Shown piece by piece: positions 16,771 to 24,922 of a DNA stretch of 38,134 nt. Origin of the DNA: JBBQKF01 sp038326615. Its GTDB lineage: Bacteria; Bacillota; Clostridia; Saccharofermentanales; UBA5734. Where the stretch lies: NCBI GenBank assembly GCA_038326615.1, contig JBBQKF010000020.1, forward strand, positions 1-38,134, written 5' to 3'. Position 1 is the stretch's first letter. Each line of letters starts with the position of its first letter. Both the position numbers and the translations under genes were made by a program. Under the pieces are notes generated by a model, which saw only the letters and a program-made list of their open reading frames with translations, made no database searches and was not told where the DNA came from.

Positions 16771-17751
16771 ATGAAAACTGGTAAATTAACAAACGAAGAC
16801 CTTAAACAAATTGTGCTTGACAGGTTACCTGTTTGTTCATCCGAAATATCCAAAGGACCATCTGTTGGGCTTGATTGCGCTGTTGTGAAAAGCAAAGATG
16901 GCATGATGATTATTTCAAGCGACCCTATAACCGGAGCGTCAAGCGATGTTGGAAGGATTGCAATTCATGTTTCTTGTAACGATATCGCATGCGCTGGGAT
17001 TAAACCTCAATCAATAATGCTAGTTGTGATTGCGCCAACAAATGCAACGAAAGAAGACTTGATTCAGGTCATTGATCAGGCATCTTTGGCTGCACAAGAA
17101 ATCGGAATCGATATTGTTGGGGGTCATACAGAAGTTAGTGATTCAGTTAACAGATTCATTTTGATGACGACGGCAATAGGGTTTTCTGCAAATTGTGATA
17201 TTATCAGTGCAGCAGGAGCTAAAGTTGGTGATTCCATTTTGATGACAAAATACGCAGCACTTGAAGGTACTTCGATTCTTGCAGCTGACTTTGGAGATCG
17301 ATTGACATCAGATTTTACACAAGACGAAATAAAAGTCGCTTCAGGATTAATTGATCAGATAAGCGTTGTCAAAGAAGGCGTTTTGTGCGGTGAAATTGGT
17401 GTTAACGCAATGCATGATGCTACTGAAGGCGGGATTATCGGAGCTATTTGGGAAGTTTCGCAAGCTAGTGACAAAGGATGTATTGTTGATTTATCAAAAA
17501 TACCGATTTTACCTGAGACTAAGAAAATATGTAAATTCTTCAATATTGACCCATACAGGCTAATTTCAAGCGGGAGCATGATAATTGTTACCGACAAACC
17601 AGAAGAAACGATAAGGGAATTAGCTGCAATTGAAATTAAATGTACCAAAATAGGAAAAATTGTTGAAAAGAATCGCGAAATTATCGATAATAATGGTCAA
17701 ATCCATGAATTATTGCCACCACAGGCAGATGAACTTTACAAAATAAAATAA
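16771..17751 (+). CDS. AIR synthase-related (HypE/PurM superfamily) protein
   Basis: A 326-residue ATP-binding protein of the PurM superfamily. Visible features: KGPSVGLDCAVV and ISSDPITGASSDVGRIAIHVSCNDIACAGIKPQ (the Asp-rich nucleotide/metal strand), DIVGGHTEVSDSV, GDSILMTKYAALEGTSILA and MHDATEGGIIGAIWEV. These match the HypE-like 'AIR synthase-related' group common in Clostridia. True HypE ends in a conserved Cys that is carbamoylated; this protein ends LYKIK, so a hydrogenase maturation role is unlikely and no hyp genes are near. Thiamine-phosphate kinase is another relative but its motifs fit less well. The start has GAAGGAAG upstream. The true reaction is unknown. Confidence 0.78.
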   Translation: MKTGKLTNEDLKQIVLDRLPVCSSEISKGPSVGLDCAVVKSKDGMMIISSDPITGASSDVGRIAIHVSCNDIACAGIKPQSIMLVVIAPTNATKEDLIQVIDQASLAAQEIGIDIVGGHTEVSDSVNRFILMTTAIGFSANCDIISAAGAKVGDSILMTKYAALEGTSILAADFGDRLTSDFTQDEIKVASGLIDQISVVKEGVLCGEIGVNAMHDATEGGIIGAIWEVSQASDKGCIVDLSKIPILPETKKICKFFNIDPYRLISSGSMIIVTDKPEETIRELAAIEIKCTKIGKIVEKNREIIDNNGQIHELLPPQADELYKIK

Positions 17752-17762
17752 TGATATAAAAT

Positions 17763-17802
17763 ATATAAGAGATATAAGAGATATAAGAGATATAAGAGAT
17801 AT
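17763..17802 (+). repeat. Short 9-bp tandem repeat upstream of glyA
   Basis: Four perfect copies of ATATAAGAG plus a partial fifth, in the 180-base gap between the HypE-like gene and glyA. No gene or riboswitch is seen in this gap. Confidence 0.85.
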
Positions 17803-17933
17803 TGCATTTTTGTATAGTATCTCAGAAATATTATTATTATATCTAAAACAATAGAAATCGAATTAAATGAAATCGAATTAAATGAAATAAGAATGAATTA
17901 ATTTGAATAACTTTAAAATCTGGGGAGGAAAAA

Positions 17934-19184
17934 ATGAGCTATAGTCATTTAAAAATGGTTGATCCTGAAATCTACGAATCGGTTTTTGACGAAATCGGCA
18001 GACAACAATCAAAAATCGAACTAATCGCATCAGAAAATTTCGTATCCGAGGCTGTTCTTGAAACAGTTGGAACTCCACTTACAAATAAATACGCAGAGGG
18101 CTATCCAGGAAAACGTTATTACGGCGGTTGTGAATTTGTTGATGTTGCAGAAAATCTTGCAATAGAAAGAGCCAAGAAACTGTTTGGAGCAGAGCACGTT
18201 AATGTTCAGCCACATTCAGGCGCACAAGCCAACACAGCAGTTTATTTTGCAGTGCTTGACCCAGGCGATGTTATACTCGGAATGGACCTTTCCCATGGGG
18301 GACACCTTACGCATGGTATGTCAAAGAATGTATCAGGTAAAACATATAAAGCAGTTTCTTACGGTGTAGATCCTGAAACGATGATGCTTAATTACGACGA
18401 AATTCTTAGAATAGCTCGTGAAGCAAAACCGAAAATAATTGTTGCCGGAGCAAGTGCTTACCCTAGAATAATTGATTTTGCAAAATTCAAGGAAATCGCT
18501 GATGAAGTAGGTGCATACCTTTTTGTTGACATGGCACACATTGCAGGGCTTGTAGCTACAGGCCTTCACCCAAGCCCGATTCCATACGCAGATTTCGTTA
18601 CAACTACAACACATAAAACACTTCGCGGACCACGCGGCGGTATGATTTTGTGTAAAGAAAAATATGCAAAACAAATTGATTCTGCAATATTTCCAGGACA
18701 ACAAGGCGGACCTTTAATGCATGTTATTGCAGGGAAAGCAGTTTCTTTTAAAGAAGCACTTGAGCCATCTTTTGTAAAATATCAAGAACAAGTACTTAAA
18801 AATGCAAAAGCACTTTCAAACGCACTAATTGAGTGTGGATTTAAAATTCTAACAGGCGGTACGGACAACCATCTTATGCTTGTTGATTTAAGCGATACTG
18901 GCGTTACTGGTAAAGAAATGCAAATTCGTCTTGATGAAGTTAACATAACCTGCAACAAGAACGGAATCCCATTTGACAAACAATCCCCATTTGTAACAAG
19001 TGGTGTAAGGCTTGGCACACCTGCTGTTACGACTAGAGGCATGAACGGAGATGATATGAAAGAAATTGCGCAGTGTATTTACCTTACACTAACGGATTTC
19101 GAATCATCAAAGGACTTTATCAAAGAAAAGGTCAAAACACTAAACGATAAATATCCTTTATATGCAGATATAATTAAAGAGTGA
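17934..19184 (+). CDS. glyA: Serine hydroxymethyltransferase
   Basis: PLP enzyme interconverting serine + tetrahydrofolate with glycine + 5,10-methylene-THF, the main source of one-carbon units. The 416 residues include ELIASENFVSEAV, NKYAEGYPGKRYYGG, VNVQPHSGAQAN, the FVDMAHIAGLVA strand and the PLP lysine Lys228 in VTTTTHKTLRGPRGG, then FPGQQGGPLMHVIA. Start ATG 17934 has GGGGAGGA upstream. The gene is followed after 73 bases by thrS; Ser/Gly/Thr chemistry links them loosely but no common regulation is visible (no T-box leader seen). Identification is unambiguous. Confidence 0.98.
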   Translation: MSYSHLKMVDPEIYESVFDEIGRQQSKIELIASENFVSEAVLETVGTPLTNKYAEGYPGKRYYGGCEFVDVAENLAIERAKKLFGAEHVNVQPHSGAQANTAVYFAVLDPGDVILGMDLSHGGHLTHGMSKNVSGKTYKAVSYGVDPETMMLNYDEILRIAREAKPKIIVAGASAYPRIIDFAKFKEIADEVGAYLFVDMAHIAGLVATGLHPSPIPYADFVTTTTHKTLRGPRGGMILCKEKYAKQIDSAIFPGQQGGPLMHVIAGKAVSFKEALEPSFVKYQEQVLKNAKALSNALIECGFKILTGGTDNHLMLVDLSDTGVTGKEMQIRLDEVNITCNKNGIPFDKQSPFVTSGVRLGTPAVTTRGMNGDDMKEIAQCIYLTLTDFESSKDFIKEKVKTLNDKYPLYADIIKE

Positions 19185-19257
19185 TAATTTCTTGAAGTAA
19201 GCGTGAAATATGCTTATAATGGTTAATAAATATAAATTAGGTGAAAGAAGGGTTATT

Positions 19258-21048
19258 ATGTCACAAACAGATGAAAAAAGCGAAAAAATGGATTTTTCGA
19301 ATGAAACATACAAGAATACATACCGCCACACCAGTTCACACATTCTGGCGCAGGCTGTTAAGCGAATTTTTCCAGAAGTAAAGCTTGGAATCGGGCCATC
19401 AATAGAAAATGGATTCTATTACGATTTTGACCGTGAGAAGGCATTTACTCCAGAAGAACTGAAACAAATCGAAGAAGAGATGGAGAAAATAATCCGCGAG
19501 CATTTCACAATTATTCGTACAGAAATGCCAAGACAATTAGCAATAGATTATTTTGCCAGCAAAGAAGAACCATATAAAGTTGAACTTATTAATGATTTGC
19601 CTGAAGATGCAGTTATTTCGTTATATCAACAAGGTGAATTTACTGATCTTTGTGCAGGCCCACATCTTGAAAATACATCACAGGTTAGAGCTTTTAAACT
19701 TCTTAGCGCTGCAGCTGCTTACTGGCGTGGAAGTGAGAAAAATAAGATGCTACAAAGAATTTACGGTACAAGTTTTCCTGACAAAAATCAGTTAAAAGAT
19801 TATATCAATGCAATTGAAGAAGCAAAGAAAAGGGATCATAACAAGCTTGGACGTGAACTAGAATTTTTTACAACCTGTGACTTAATCGGTCAAGGACTTC
19901 CAATTCTTTTACCAAAGGGAACAAAAGTTATTCAGACCCTTCAAAGATTCGTGGAAGATGAAGAAGAAAGACGTGGGTACCAACTAACAAAGACTCCTTT
20001 AATGGCGAAAAGCGATTTGTATAAGATATCAGGTCACTGGGATCATTACCGCGACGGAATGTTTGTAATTGGCGACGAGACGAAAGACAGCGAAGTTTTT
20101 GCATTACGTCCGATGACATGTCCTTTCCAGTTTCAGGCTTATCTAACAAAAACAAGAAGCTACAGAGAACTTCCGATTCGCTACAATGAAACTTCAACAT
20201 TATTCAGAAACGAATCGTCAGGTGAAATGCACGGACTTATTCGTGTGCGCCAGTTTACAATTTCTGAAGGCCATATTGCATGCCGCCCAGACCAGGTTGA
20301 ACAAGAATTTAAAGGCTGCCTTGACTTGGCAAACTTTATGCTTGAAACACTCGGTCTTATTGAAGATGTAAGTTATCGTTTCTCAAAATGGGACAAAAAT
20401 GACAAAGCAAAATATATAGGTTCAGAAGAGGAGTGGGAAAGCGTACAGAATCTCATGAGAGATATTCTTAACAACATGGGAGTTGATTTCGTAGAAGCAG
20501 ATGGCGAAGCTGCATTTTATGGTCCTAAACTTGATATACAAATTAAAAACGTTCATGGCAAAGAAGACACAATGATAACTATTCAAATTGACTTCCAACT
20601 TGCAACTCGTTTTGGAATGGAATATGTAGATTCAGACGGACAAAAGAAACATCCATATATTATTCACCGTACATCAGTTGGTTGCTATGAAAGAACTCTT
20701 GCACTACTTATCGAAAAATATGCAGGCGTTCTTCCTTTATGGCTTGCACCTGTTCAGGCAAAAATCTTACCCGTCGCACAGTCACATCTCGATTACGCAT
20801 ACGAACTGATGAAAAAACTACAGGCAAAAAACATTCGTGTTCAAATTGATGATAGCGACGAGAAATTGGGCAAAAAAATTCGCCAGACTCAAATGGAAAA
20901 AGTTGCTTATATGCTTGTTGTCGGCGACAAAGAAATTGAATCTGATTCTGTTGCTGTTCGCTCAAGAAAAGAAGGCGAACTCGGAGCATTACCAGTTTCC
21001 GATTTCATAGAAAAAATCGTCAAAGAAATCGAAACAAAAGCAATTTGA
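19258..21048 (+). CDS. thrS: Threonyl-tRNA synthetase lacking the TGS domain
   Basis: Charges tRNA-Thr. 596 residues from ATG 19258 (AGAAGGG upstream); a TTG/ATG further upstream is possible but non-homologous. The editing domain comes first, with His24 and His28 in YRHTSSHILAQAV and the second half of the zinc-like site in DLCAGPHLENTSQ, then the class II catalytic core (RPMTCPFQFQAYL, YNETSTLFRNESSGEMHGLIRVRQFT, HRTSVGCYERTLALLIEKYAG) and the anticodon-binding domain to the end. The usual 60-residue N-terminal TGS domain is absent: only 11 residues precede MDFSNETYK, and the 73-base gap upstream cannot hold it. Some clostridial ThrS share this form. Confidence 0.95.
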   Translation: MSQTDEKSEKMDFSNETYKNTYRHTSSHILAQAVKRIFPEVKLGIGPSIENGFYYDFDREKAFTPEELKQIEEEMEKIIREHFTIIRTEMPRQLAIDYFASKEEPYKVELINDLPEDAVISLYQQGEFTDLCAGPHLENTSQVRAFKLLSAAAAYWRGSEKNKMLQRIYGTSFPDKNQLKDYINAIEEAKKRDHNKLGRELEFFTTCDLIGQGLPILLPKGTKVIQTLQRFVEDEEERRGYQLTKTPLMAKSDLYKISGHWDHYRDGMFVIGDETKDSEVFALRPMTCPFQFQAYLTKTRSYRELPIRYNETSTLFRNESSGEMHGLIRVRQFTISEGHIACRPDQVEQEFKGCLDLANFMLETLGLIEDVSYRFSKWDKNDKAKYIGSEEEWESVQNLMRDILNNMGVDFVEADGEAAFYGPKLDIQIKNVHGKEDTMITIQIDFQLATRFGMEYVDSDGQKKHPYIIHRTSVGCYERTLALLIEKYAGVLPLWLAPVQAKILPVAQSHLDYAYELMKKLQAKNIRVQIDDSDEKLGKKIRQTQMEKVAYMLVVGDKEIESDSVAVRSRKEGELGALPVSDFIEKIVKEIETKAI

Positions 21049-21105
21049 TTTTTTAAAGAATGAAAAAGTAGATTTTGATTCTGTTATAATTTGCAAAGAA
21101 ATAAA

Positions 21106-21336
21106 ATTGAATTCTGTAAAATGTTAACAAGATGTGGAATTGAATTCTGTAAAATGTTAACAAGATGTGGAATTGAACTCTGTAAAATGTTAACAAGATG
21201 TGGAATTGAACTCTGTAAAATGTTAACAAGATGTAGAATCGAATTTTGTAAAATGTTAACAAGATGTGGAATTGAACTCTGTAAAATGTTAACAAGATGT
21301 GGAATTGTATTCTGTAAAAATTTAAAAATAAATGGA
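21106..21336 (+). repeat. 33-bp tandem repeat between thrS and tRNA-Pro
   Basis: Six full copies of a 33-base unit (starting at 21106, 21139, 21172, 21205, 21238 and 21271) and a diverged seventh from 21304. Each unit contains GTAAAATGTTAACAAGATG, so GTTAAC recurs every 33 bases. Since 33 is a multiple of three and the unit lacks stops in several frames, long open frames appear on both strands (CKMLTRCGIE-type repeats), none with a ribosome site. I treat it as non-coding. There are no unique spacers, so it is not a CRISPR. Confidence 0.95.
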
Positions 21337-21411
21337 ATTGAATATTTGAATAATATACAGAAATAAGAAATCAAAATTAAAGCCTATTCAAAAAATCAAC
21401 CAAATTGTATG

Positions 21412-21479
21412 AAAACAGGATGTAATCTTTTTAAGGTAATTTAAGCTATAAATATTATTTAAATATTGCACCCTGTTTT
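21412..21479 (+). terminator. Possible terminator after thrS
   Basis: AAAACAGGATGTAAT (21412-21426) pairs with ATTGCACCCTGTTTT (21465-21479) over 15 positions with one G-U and one mismatch, and a T-rich stretch follows. The loop is long (38 bases) and itself A+T-rich with smaller pairings, so this is a tentative call. Confidence 0.45.
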
Positions 21480-21500
21480 ATGTTTTGTTTTATGTTTTTA

Positions 21501-21529
21501 TTGCAAACAATCTTTTAATATTGTAAAAT
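21501..21529 (+). promoter_or_regulatory. Sigma-A promoter for tRNA-Pro
   Basis: TTGCAA (21501-21506) and TAAAAT (21524-21529) at 17-base spacing, about 29 bases before the tRNA 5' end. With the terminator at 21638-21686 this gives a compact single-gene tRNA transcription unit. Confidence 0.65.
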
Positions 21530-21557
21530 ATTGTAGTTGTCAGAAAACATAACAAAT

Positions 21558-21633
21558 CGGGGTGTAGCTCAGGTGGTAGAGCGCTTGCTTCGGGAGCAAG
21601 AGGTCGCAAGTTCGAATCCTGTCACTCCGACCA
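21558..21633 (+). tRNA. tRNA-Pro (anticodon CGG)
   Basis: A 76-base cloverleaf with encoded CCA. Acceptor arms CGGGGTG and CACTCCG pair (one G-U). D-stem GCTC/GAGC, anticodon stem CTTGC/GCAAG around loop TTCGGGA (anticodon CGG, reads CCG proline codons), T-loop TTCGAAT. The T-stem GCAAG/CCTGT contains one A-C mismatch (A at 21609 against C at 21619) where most tRNA-Pro genes have G-C. Still a normal-looking tRNA overall. Confidence 0.95.
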
Positions 21634-21637
21634 TTGT

Positions 21638-21686
21638 GAAATCCTTACAGTGTAAGCGTTTGCTGATATTGTAGGGATTTCTTTTT
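21638..21686 (+). terminator. Rho-independent terminator after tRNA-Pro
   Basis: GAAATCCTTACA (21638-21649) pairs with TGTAGGGATTTC (21670-21681) in a 12-bp stem with one G-U pair, followed directly by TTTTT. A clear intrinsic terminator. Confidence 0.88.
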
Positions 21687-22056
21687 ATGCCAATTTAAGC
21701 GTTTGACATACATTTTGACAAGGTTTTTATTTTAGAATAGTTTTAGAAATCTCCCATATTATCACTAATTATAGGCACTTTAGCTTGAAGTTCTTAAAAC
21801 TATATATTTTATTGTCTTTTGCCATTAATAAAATCTGGACTTAATTTCAGAAAATATTTGGACTTTTATATTTATTAATCTAAAGAAAGCAAAAATGTTC
21901 GGGGGGGAAAACAAAAATTATTGTATTCAATACCTTGAAATGTTAATATTGAGATTATTAGTTTAGTATAACAATTAAAAGCATATATTTTTCCTATTAT
22001 ATATTTGTTTTATTTTGCATTTTTATGATTGTGTATGAATAAAATTCTTAAGAAAA
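21687..22056 (+). other. Gene-free A+T-rich stretch before the histidine kinase
   Basis: No supported gene. Two TTGACA hexamers (21703 and 21715) could be -35 boxes but neither has a well-spaced consensus -10. A run of seven G occurs at 21901-21907. A 15-codon frame (MNKILKKNVRYNMGK) begins at 22035 and runs into the kinase gene in another frame; it may be the displaced N-terminus of that kinase. Confidence 0.5.
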
Positions 22057-23079
22057 ATGTGCGCTATAATATGGGCAAATAGCTTTGACCAAACATTTTC
22101 TGTTTTAAAAGACGCCTTGTGGATTTTAACAATAGTCAGTTCAATATTGTTTGGTACACTATGTATGTGGATTACATCTACCTTTTCGAAAAAATTAAAA
22201 TCCAGAGAGTTTTTAAAGCACACTTTAATTTGGTCGGCAGTTTCTTTTGTGTTGAGAACTATCAAAAAAATATTCAATCATATCACTGCTCCGATATCAA
22301 CTTTTGCAAACAAATCAATTAAAACGAAAGTGATAATATTTGGCGGTTTATGCTATTTATATATTTTAATGCTAGCCATTTTATCAGGTGCATGGATAAT
22401 TTTCGTAATGAGTTTATTTGTTATGCCTTTCCTTGTCGCTATTGGTATTTCGTTTGCATTAAAGCAAATGGCAGAATTTGAAGAAATTAAAAAAGGCACA
22501 TCTGAAATTCGCAATGGAAATCTTACATATAAAATACCTGTTTGTAAAAATAATGAAGTTAATTTTGTCGCAGATAATATTAACAATATAGGCGAAGGGC
22601 TTGAAAAAGCAGTTAATAAAGCCACATCTTCAGAAAAAATGAAAACAGAACTTATTACGAATGTTTCTCATGACCTTAAAACACCACTTACATCCATTAT
22701 TAGCTATGTCGATTTATTATCGCAGGAAAAAAATCTTTCCTCAGAAGCAAAAGATTATATAACTGTTCTAAAATTAAAATCCGAAAGACTTAAAAACATT
22801 ATTGCTGATTTATTTGATCTCACCAAAGGAACAAGTGGCAATGCTGAGATTGTAATTGAAAAATTGGATTTAAAAAAGCTTATAGAACAAACTCTTGCAG
22901 ACATGGACGATGAAATTATTGCAAGCGGTCAAACTGTAAAACAAAAATTCCCCGAAAGTGAAGTTTATATAAATGCAGACGAAAAAAGATTATTTAAAGT
23001 AACAATTTTTTGGTTGCCTTTTGTATATCAGAATAGTACAATACAAGCATATGTTTTAGAAGATAGGTATCAAATATGA
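22057..23079 (+). CDS. Truncated HAMP/HisKA sensor histidine kinase without ATPase domain
   Basis: A 340-residue membrane protein: hydrophobic segments around residues 20-40 and 91-137, a HAMP-like linker to about 190, then a dimerisation/phosphoacceptor domain with His205 in ITNVSHDLKTPLTSIISYVDLL. After INADEKRLFKV (residue 316) homology stops and 24 unrelated residues follow; the N, G1, F and G2 boxes of the ATP-binding domain are absent. One base shift downstream of 23004 gives NNFLVAF and, after a stop, YNTSICF, which looks like a decayed N box. There is no response regulator beside it. Most likely a pseudogene, or at best a kinase needing another ATPase. No clear Shine-Dalgarno at 22057. 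Its stop overlaps the next ATG. Confidence 0.72.
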   Translation: MCAIIWANSFDQTFSVLKDALWILTIVSSILFGTLCMWITSTFSKKLKSREFLKHTLIWSAVSFVLRTIKKIFNHITAPISTFANKSIKTKVIIFGGLCYLYILMLAILSGAWIIFVMSLFVMPFLVAIGISFALKQMAEFEEIKKGTSEIRNGNLTYKIPVCKNNEVNFVADNINNIGEGLEKAVNKATSSEKMKTELITNVSHDLKTPLTSIISYVDLLSQEKNLSSEAKDYITVLKLKSERLKNIIADLFDLTKGTSGNAEIVIEKLDLKKLIEQTLADMDDEIIASGQTVKQKFPESEVYINADEKRLFKVTIFWLPFVYQNSTIQAYVLEDRYQI

Positions 23080-24749
23080 ATTTAAATGTCAGTTGCCATC
23101 ACATAGATAATAAAAGAAGCCGAAACGGCCTATTGTCGGCTTTATGTATATTTGTTTTAGTAGTTCAGATGATGTTCGTTTTTTTATATGCTCCGAATTT
23201 ATTTGTTAGTTCGGAATCAATTTCTACTATTCAATCAGGATCTGCGGTTGCTGTTCCTGTCGGATTTACTCCCCCAATTGTTGCTGCACAGTTTGCTATA
23301 CTTATGGATATGGAAACTGGACAGATTTTATATAAGAAAAACGAAAATACCAGAGCTTTTCCTGCGAGTATTACTAAAATAATGACCGGATTGCTTGCAA
23401 CTGAACGGCTTAAAGAAGATGACATAATAACCATGTCGCATGACGCTGTTTACAGTATCGAGCGCGACAGTTCACATATTGCTTTACAAGTTGGCGAACA
23501 AATCACAATGTCACAAGCATTGCATGCACTTTTACTAGTTTCAGCCAATGATGCAGCAAACGGAATTGCCGAAAGGGTTAGCGGTACATTACCTGCTTTT
23601 GCTGCAGATATGACAAAAAGAGCAATAGAAATCGGAACCAAGGATACGAATTTTAATAATGCACATGGACTTCCTGATGAAATACATTATACAACGGCAT
23701 ATGATATGGCGATTATAACAAGGGAAGCAATGAAAAATCCCACATTTAGAAAGTATTTTACTGAAATCCAATATACAATGGAGCCAACAAATCTACAAAA
23801 AGAAAAACGGTATTTTCTTACGCATCATAAAATGCTTTATAACACAAGATATCATTATGAACCAGCGTTTGCAGGCAAAACCGGATACACTTCAAAAGCA
23901 GGTTCAACCTTAGTAACTGTTGGGAAAAAAGACGGGCACGAGCTTATCTGTGTTACTCTTAAGGAATCTGCGGTTGAAGCATATGCGGATGCTAAAATAC
24001 TATTGGAATTTGGCTTTAACAAGTTTGAACCGCTTGTAATTGATGAAGGTTCTTATAACGAAAAAATAATTAAAGTGTACGATAATCAAAACGAAATGGG
24101 CACAGCAAAATTTTTGCAATCTCCAAATAATACTATTTGGATTCCAAAAGGTTCCTTAGCAACAAATGCAGATCTTGAGATCAATATTCCAGAAACAATG
24201 CAAAAAAACACTAAAGATGAAAATGTAATAATTAAAATTGCAATCCCAGCTTTAACGACTAATTTCTACGAAGCTTCTGCTGCTTTAATGTTAAAAACAA
24301 GTATTATCCCAAATCCAACAGCTACGAGTGCTCCTTCTTCTTTAGCAGCTAATAACACAAAGGATAATGCCTTAATGGCTGCAAAAATAGCAGGTATTGT
24401 AATTACATCACTTATCGTAATTTATCTTTTATATGTTTTATTTATGATTTTTTATACTGGTTATCACAGAAAATTGTTAAGAAAAATTAACAAAAAACTT
24501 CGCAAGCATAACGGAAAAATCAAAACATGTAATAATCATAGCAAAAACAACTATATAAAATTCGATAGACATATAAATCATAGTAATCATAAACATTCAA
24601 ATGCGTATGAAAATGAACGCGAAAACGAACACAAAAACGTACATAAAAACAAATACAAAAACGAGTCTGAAAACATAAATACTGATGAGTATGAAAATGA
24701 GAGGCAACAACCAAGAGAAGTCCGTAAATTTAATGTCCCAAAAGAATAA
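23076..24749 (+). CDS. D-alanyl-D-alanine carboxypeptidase, DacF/PBP5 type, with a charged C-terminal tail
   Basis: Trims the terminal D-Ala from peptidoglycan stem peptides outside the membrane. 557 residues: hydrophobic segment 19-38 (signal or anchor), S11 peptidase motifs Ser98-x-x-Lys101 (PASITKIM), Ser156-Ala-Asn158 (SANDAAN) and KTG in FAGKTGYTSKAGS, then the beta-rich C-terminal domain. A second hydrophobic helix around 438-458 (IAGIVITSLIVIYLLYVLF) is followed by a basic, then His/Asn/Glu-rich tail of about 90 residues with repeated NE and KNxxKN units. That long cytoplasmic-type tail is unusual for the family. The ATG overlaps the stop of the kinase remnant (ATGA), and no strong ribosome site is present. 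Confidence 0.92.
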   Translation: MNLNVSCHHIDNKRSRNGLLSALCIFVLVVQMMFVFLYAPNLFVSSESISTIQSGSAVAVPVGFTPPIVAAQFAILMDMETGQILYKKNENTRAFPASITKIMTGLLATERLKEDDIITMSHDAVYSIERDSSHIALQVGEQITMSQALHALLLVSANDAANGIAERVSGTLPAFAADMTKRAIEIGTKDTNFNNAHGLPDEIHYTTAYDMAIITREAMKNPTFRKYFTEIQYTMEPTNLQKEKRYFLTHHKMLYNTRYHYEPAFAGKTGYTSKAGSTLVTVGKKDGHELICVTLKESAVEAYADAKILLEFGFNKFEPLVIDEGSYNEKIIKVYDNQNEMGTAKFLQSPNNTIWIPKGSLATNADLEINIPETMQKNTKDENVIIKIAIPALTTNFYEASAALMLKTSIIPNPTATSAPSSLAANNTKDNALMAAKIAGIVITSLIVIYLLYVLFMIFYTGYHRKLLRKINKKLRKHNGKIKTCNNHSKNNYIKFDRHINHSNHKHSNAYENERENEHKNVHKNKYKNESENINTDEYENERQQPREVRKFNVPKE

Positions 24750-24922
24750 ATAGCTACTATCTTGTTACCTCGGTAATTAAAAAGTTCTCTTTAGATCGAG
24801 ATTAAATAATTTTATAACAATTGATATGATAGCAAATTAACGATTAAATATATTTGCATAATATTAGCAAAGCATGAAATGTTTATATATTTTAAGCAAT
24901 TTTGAATTGGATGGAAAATAAA

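Noticed and set aside
16771..17751. Hydrogenase maturation factor HypE or selenophosphate synthase
   Set aside because: No C-terminal Cys as in HypE, no selD active-site Cys/Sec motif at the N-terminus, and no hyp or sel genes nearby.
17752..17933. Riboswitch upstream of glyA
   Set aside because: Only an A+T-rich 9-bp repeat is seen; no conserved aptamer core.
19184..19257. T-box riboswitch before thrS
   Set aside because: The gap is 73 bases and has neither the conserved T-box sequence nor a terminator.
21106..21336. CRISPR array
   Set aside because: The units are directly adjacent with no unique spacers and no cas genes are present.
21053..21374. Open frames on both strands across the 33-bp repeat (peptides with CKMLTRCGIE-like units)
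   Set aside because: Explained by a stop-free unit whose length is a multiple of three; no ribosome site or known domain.
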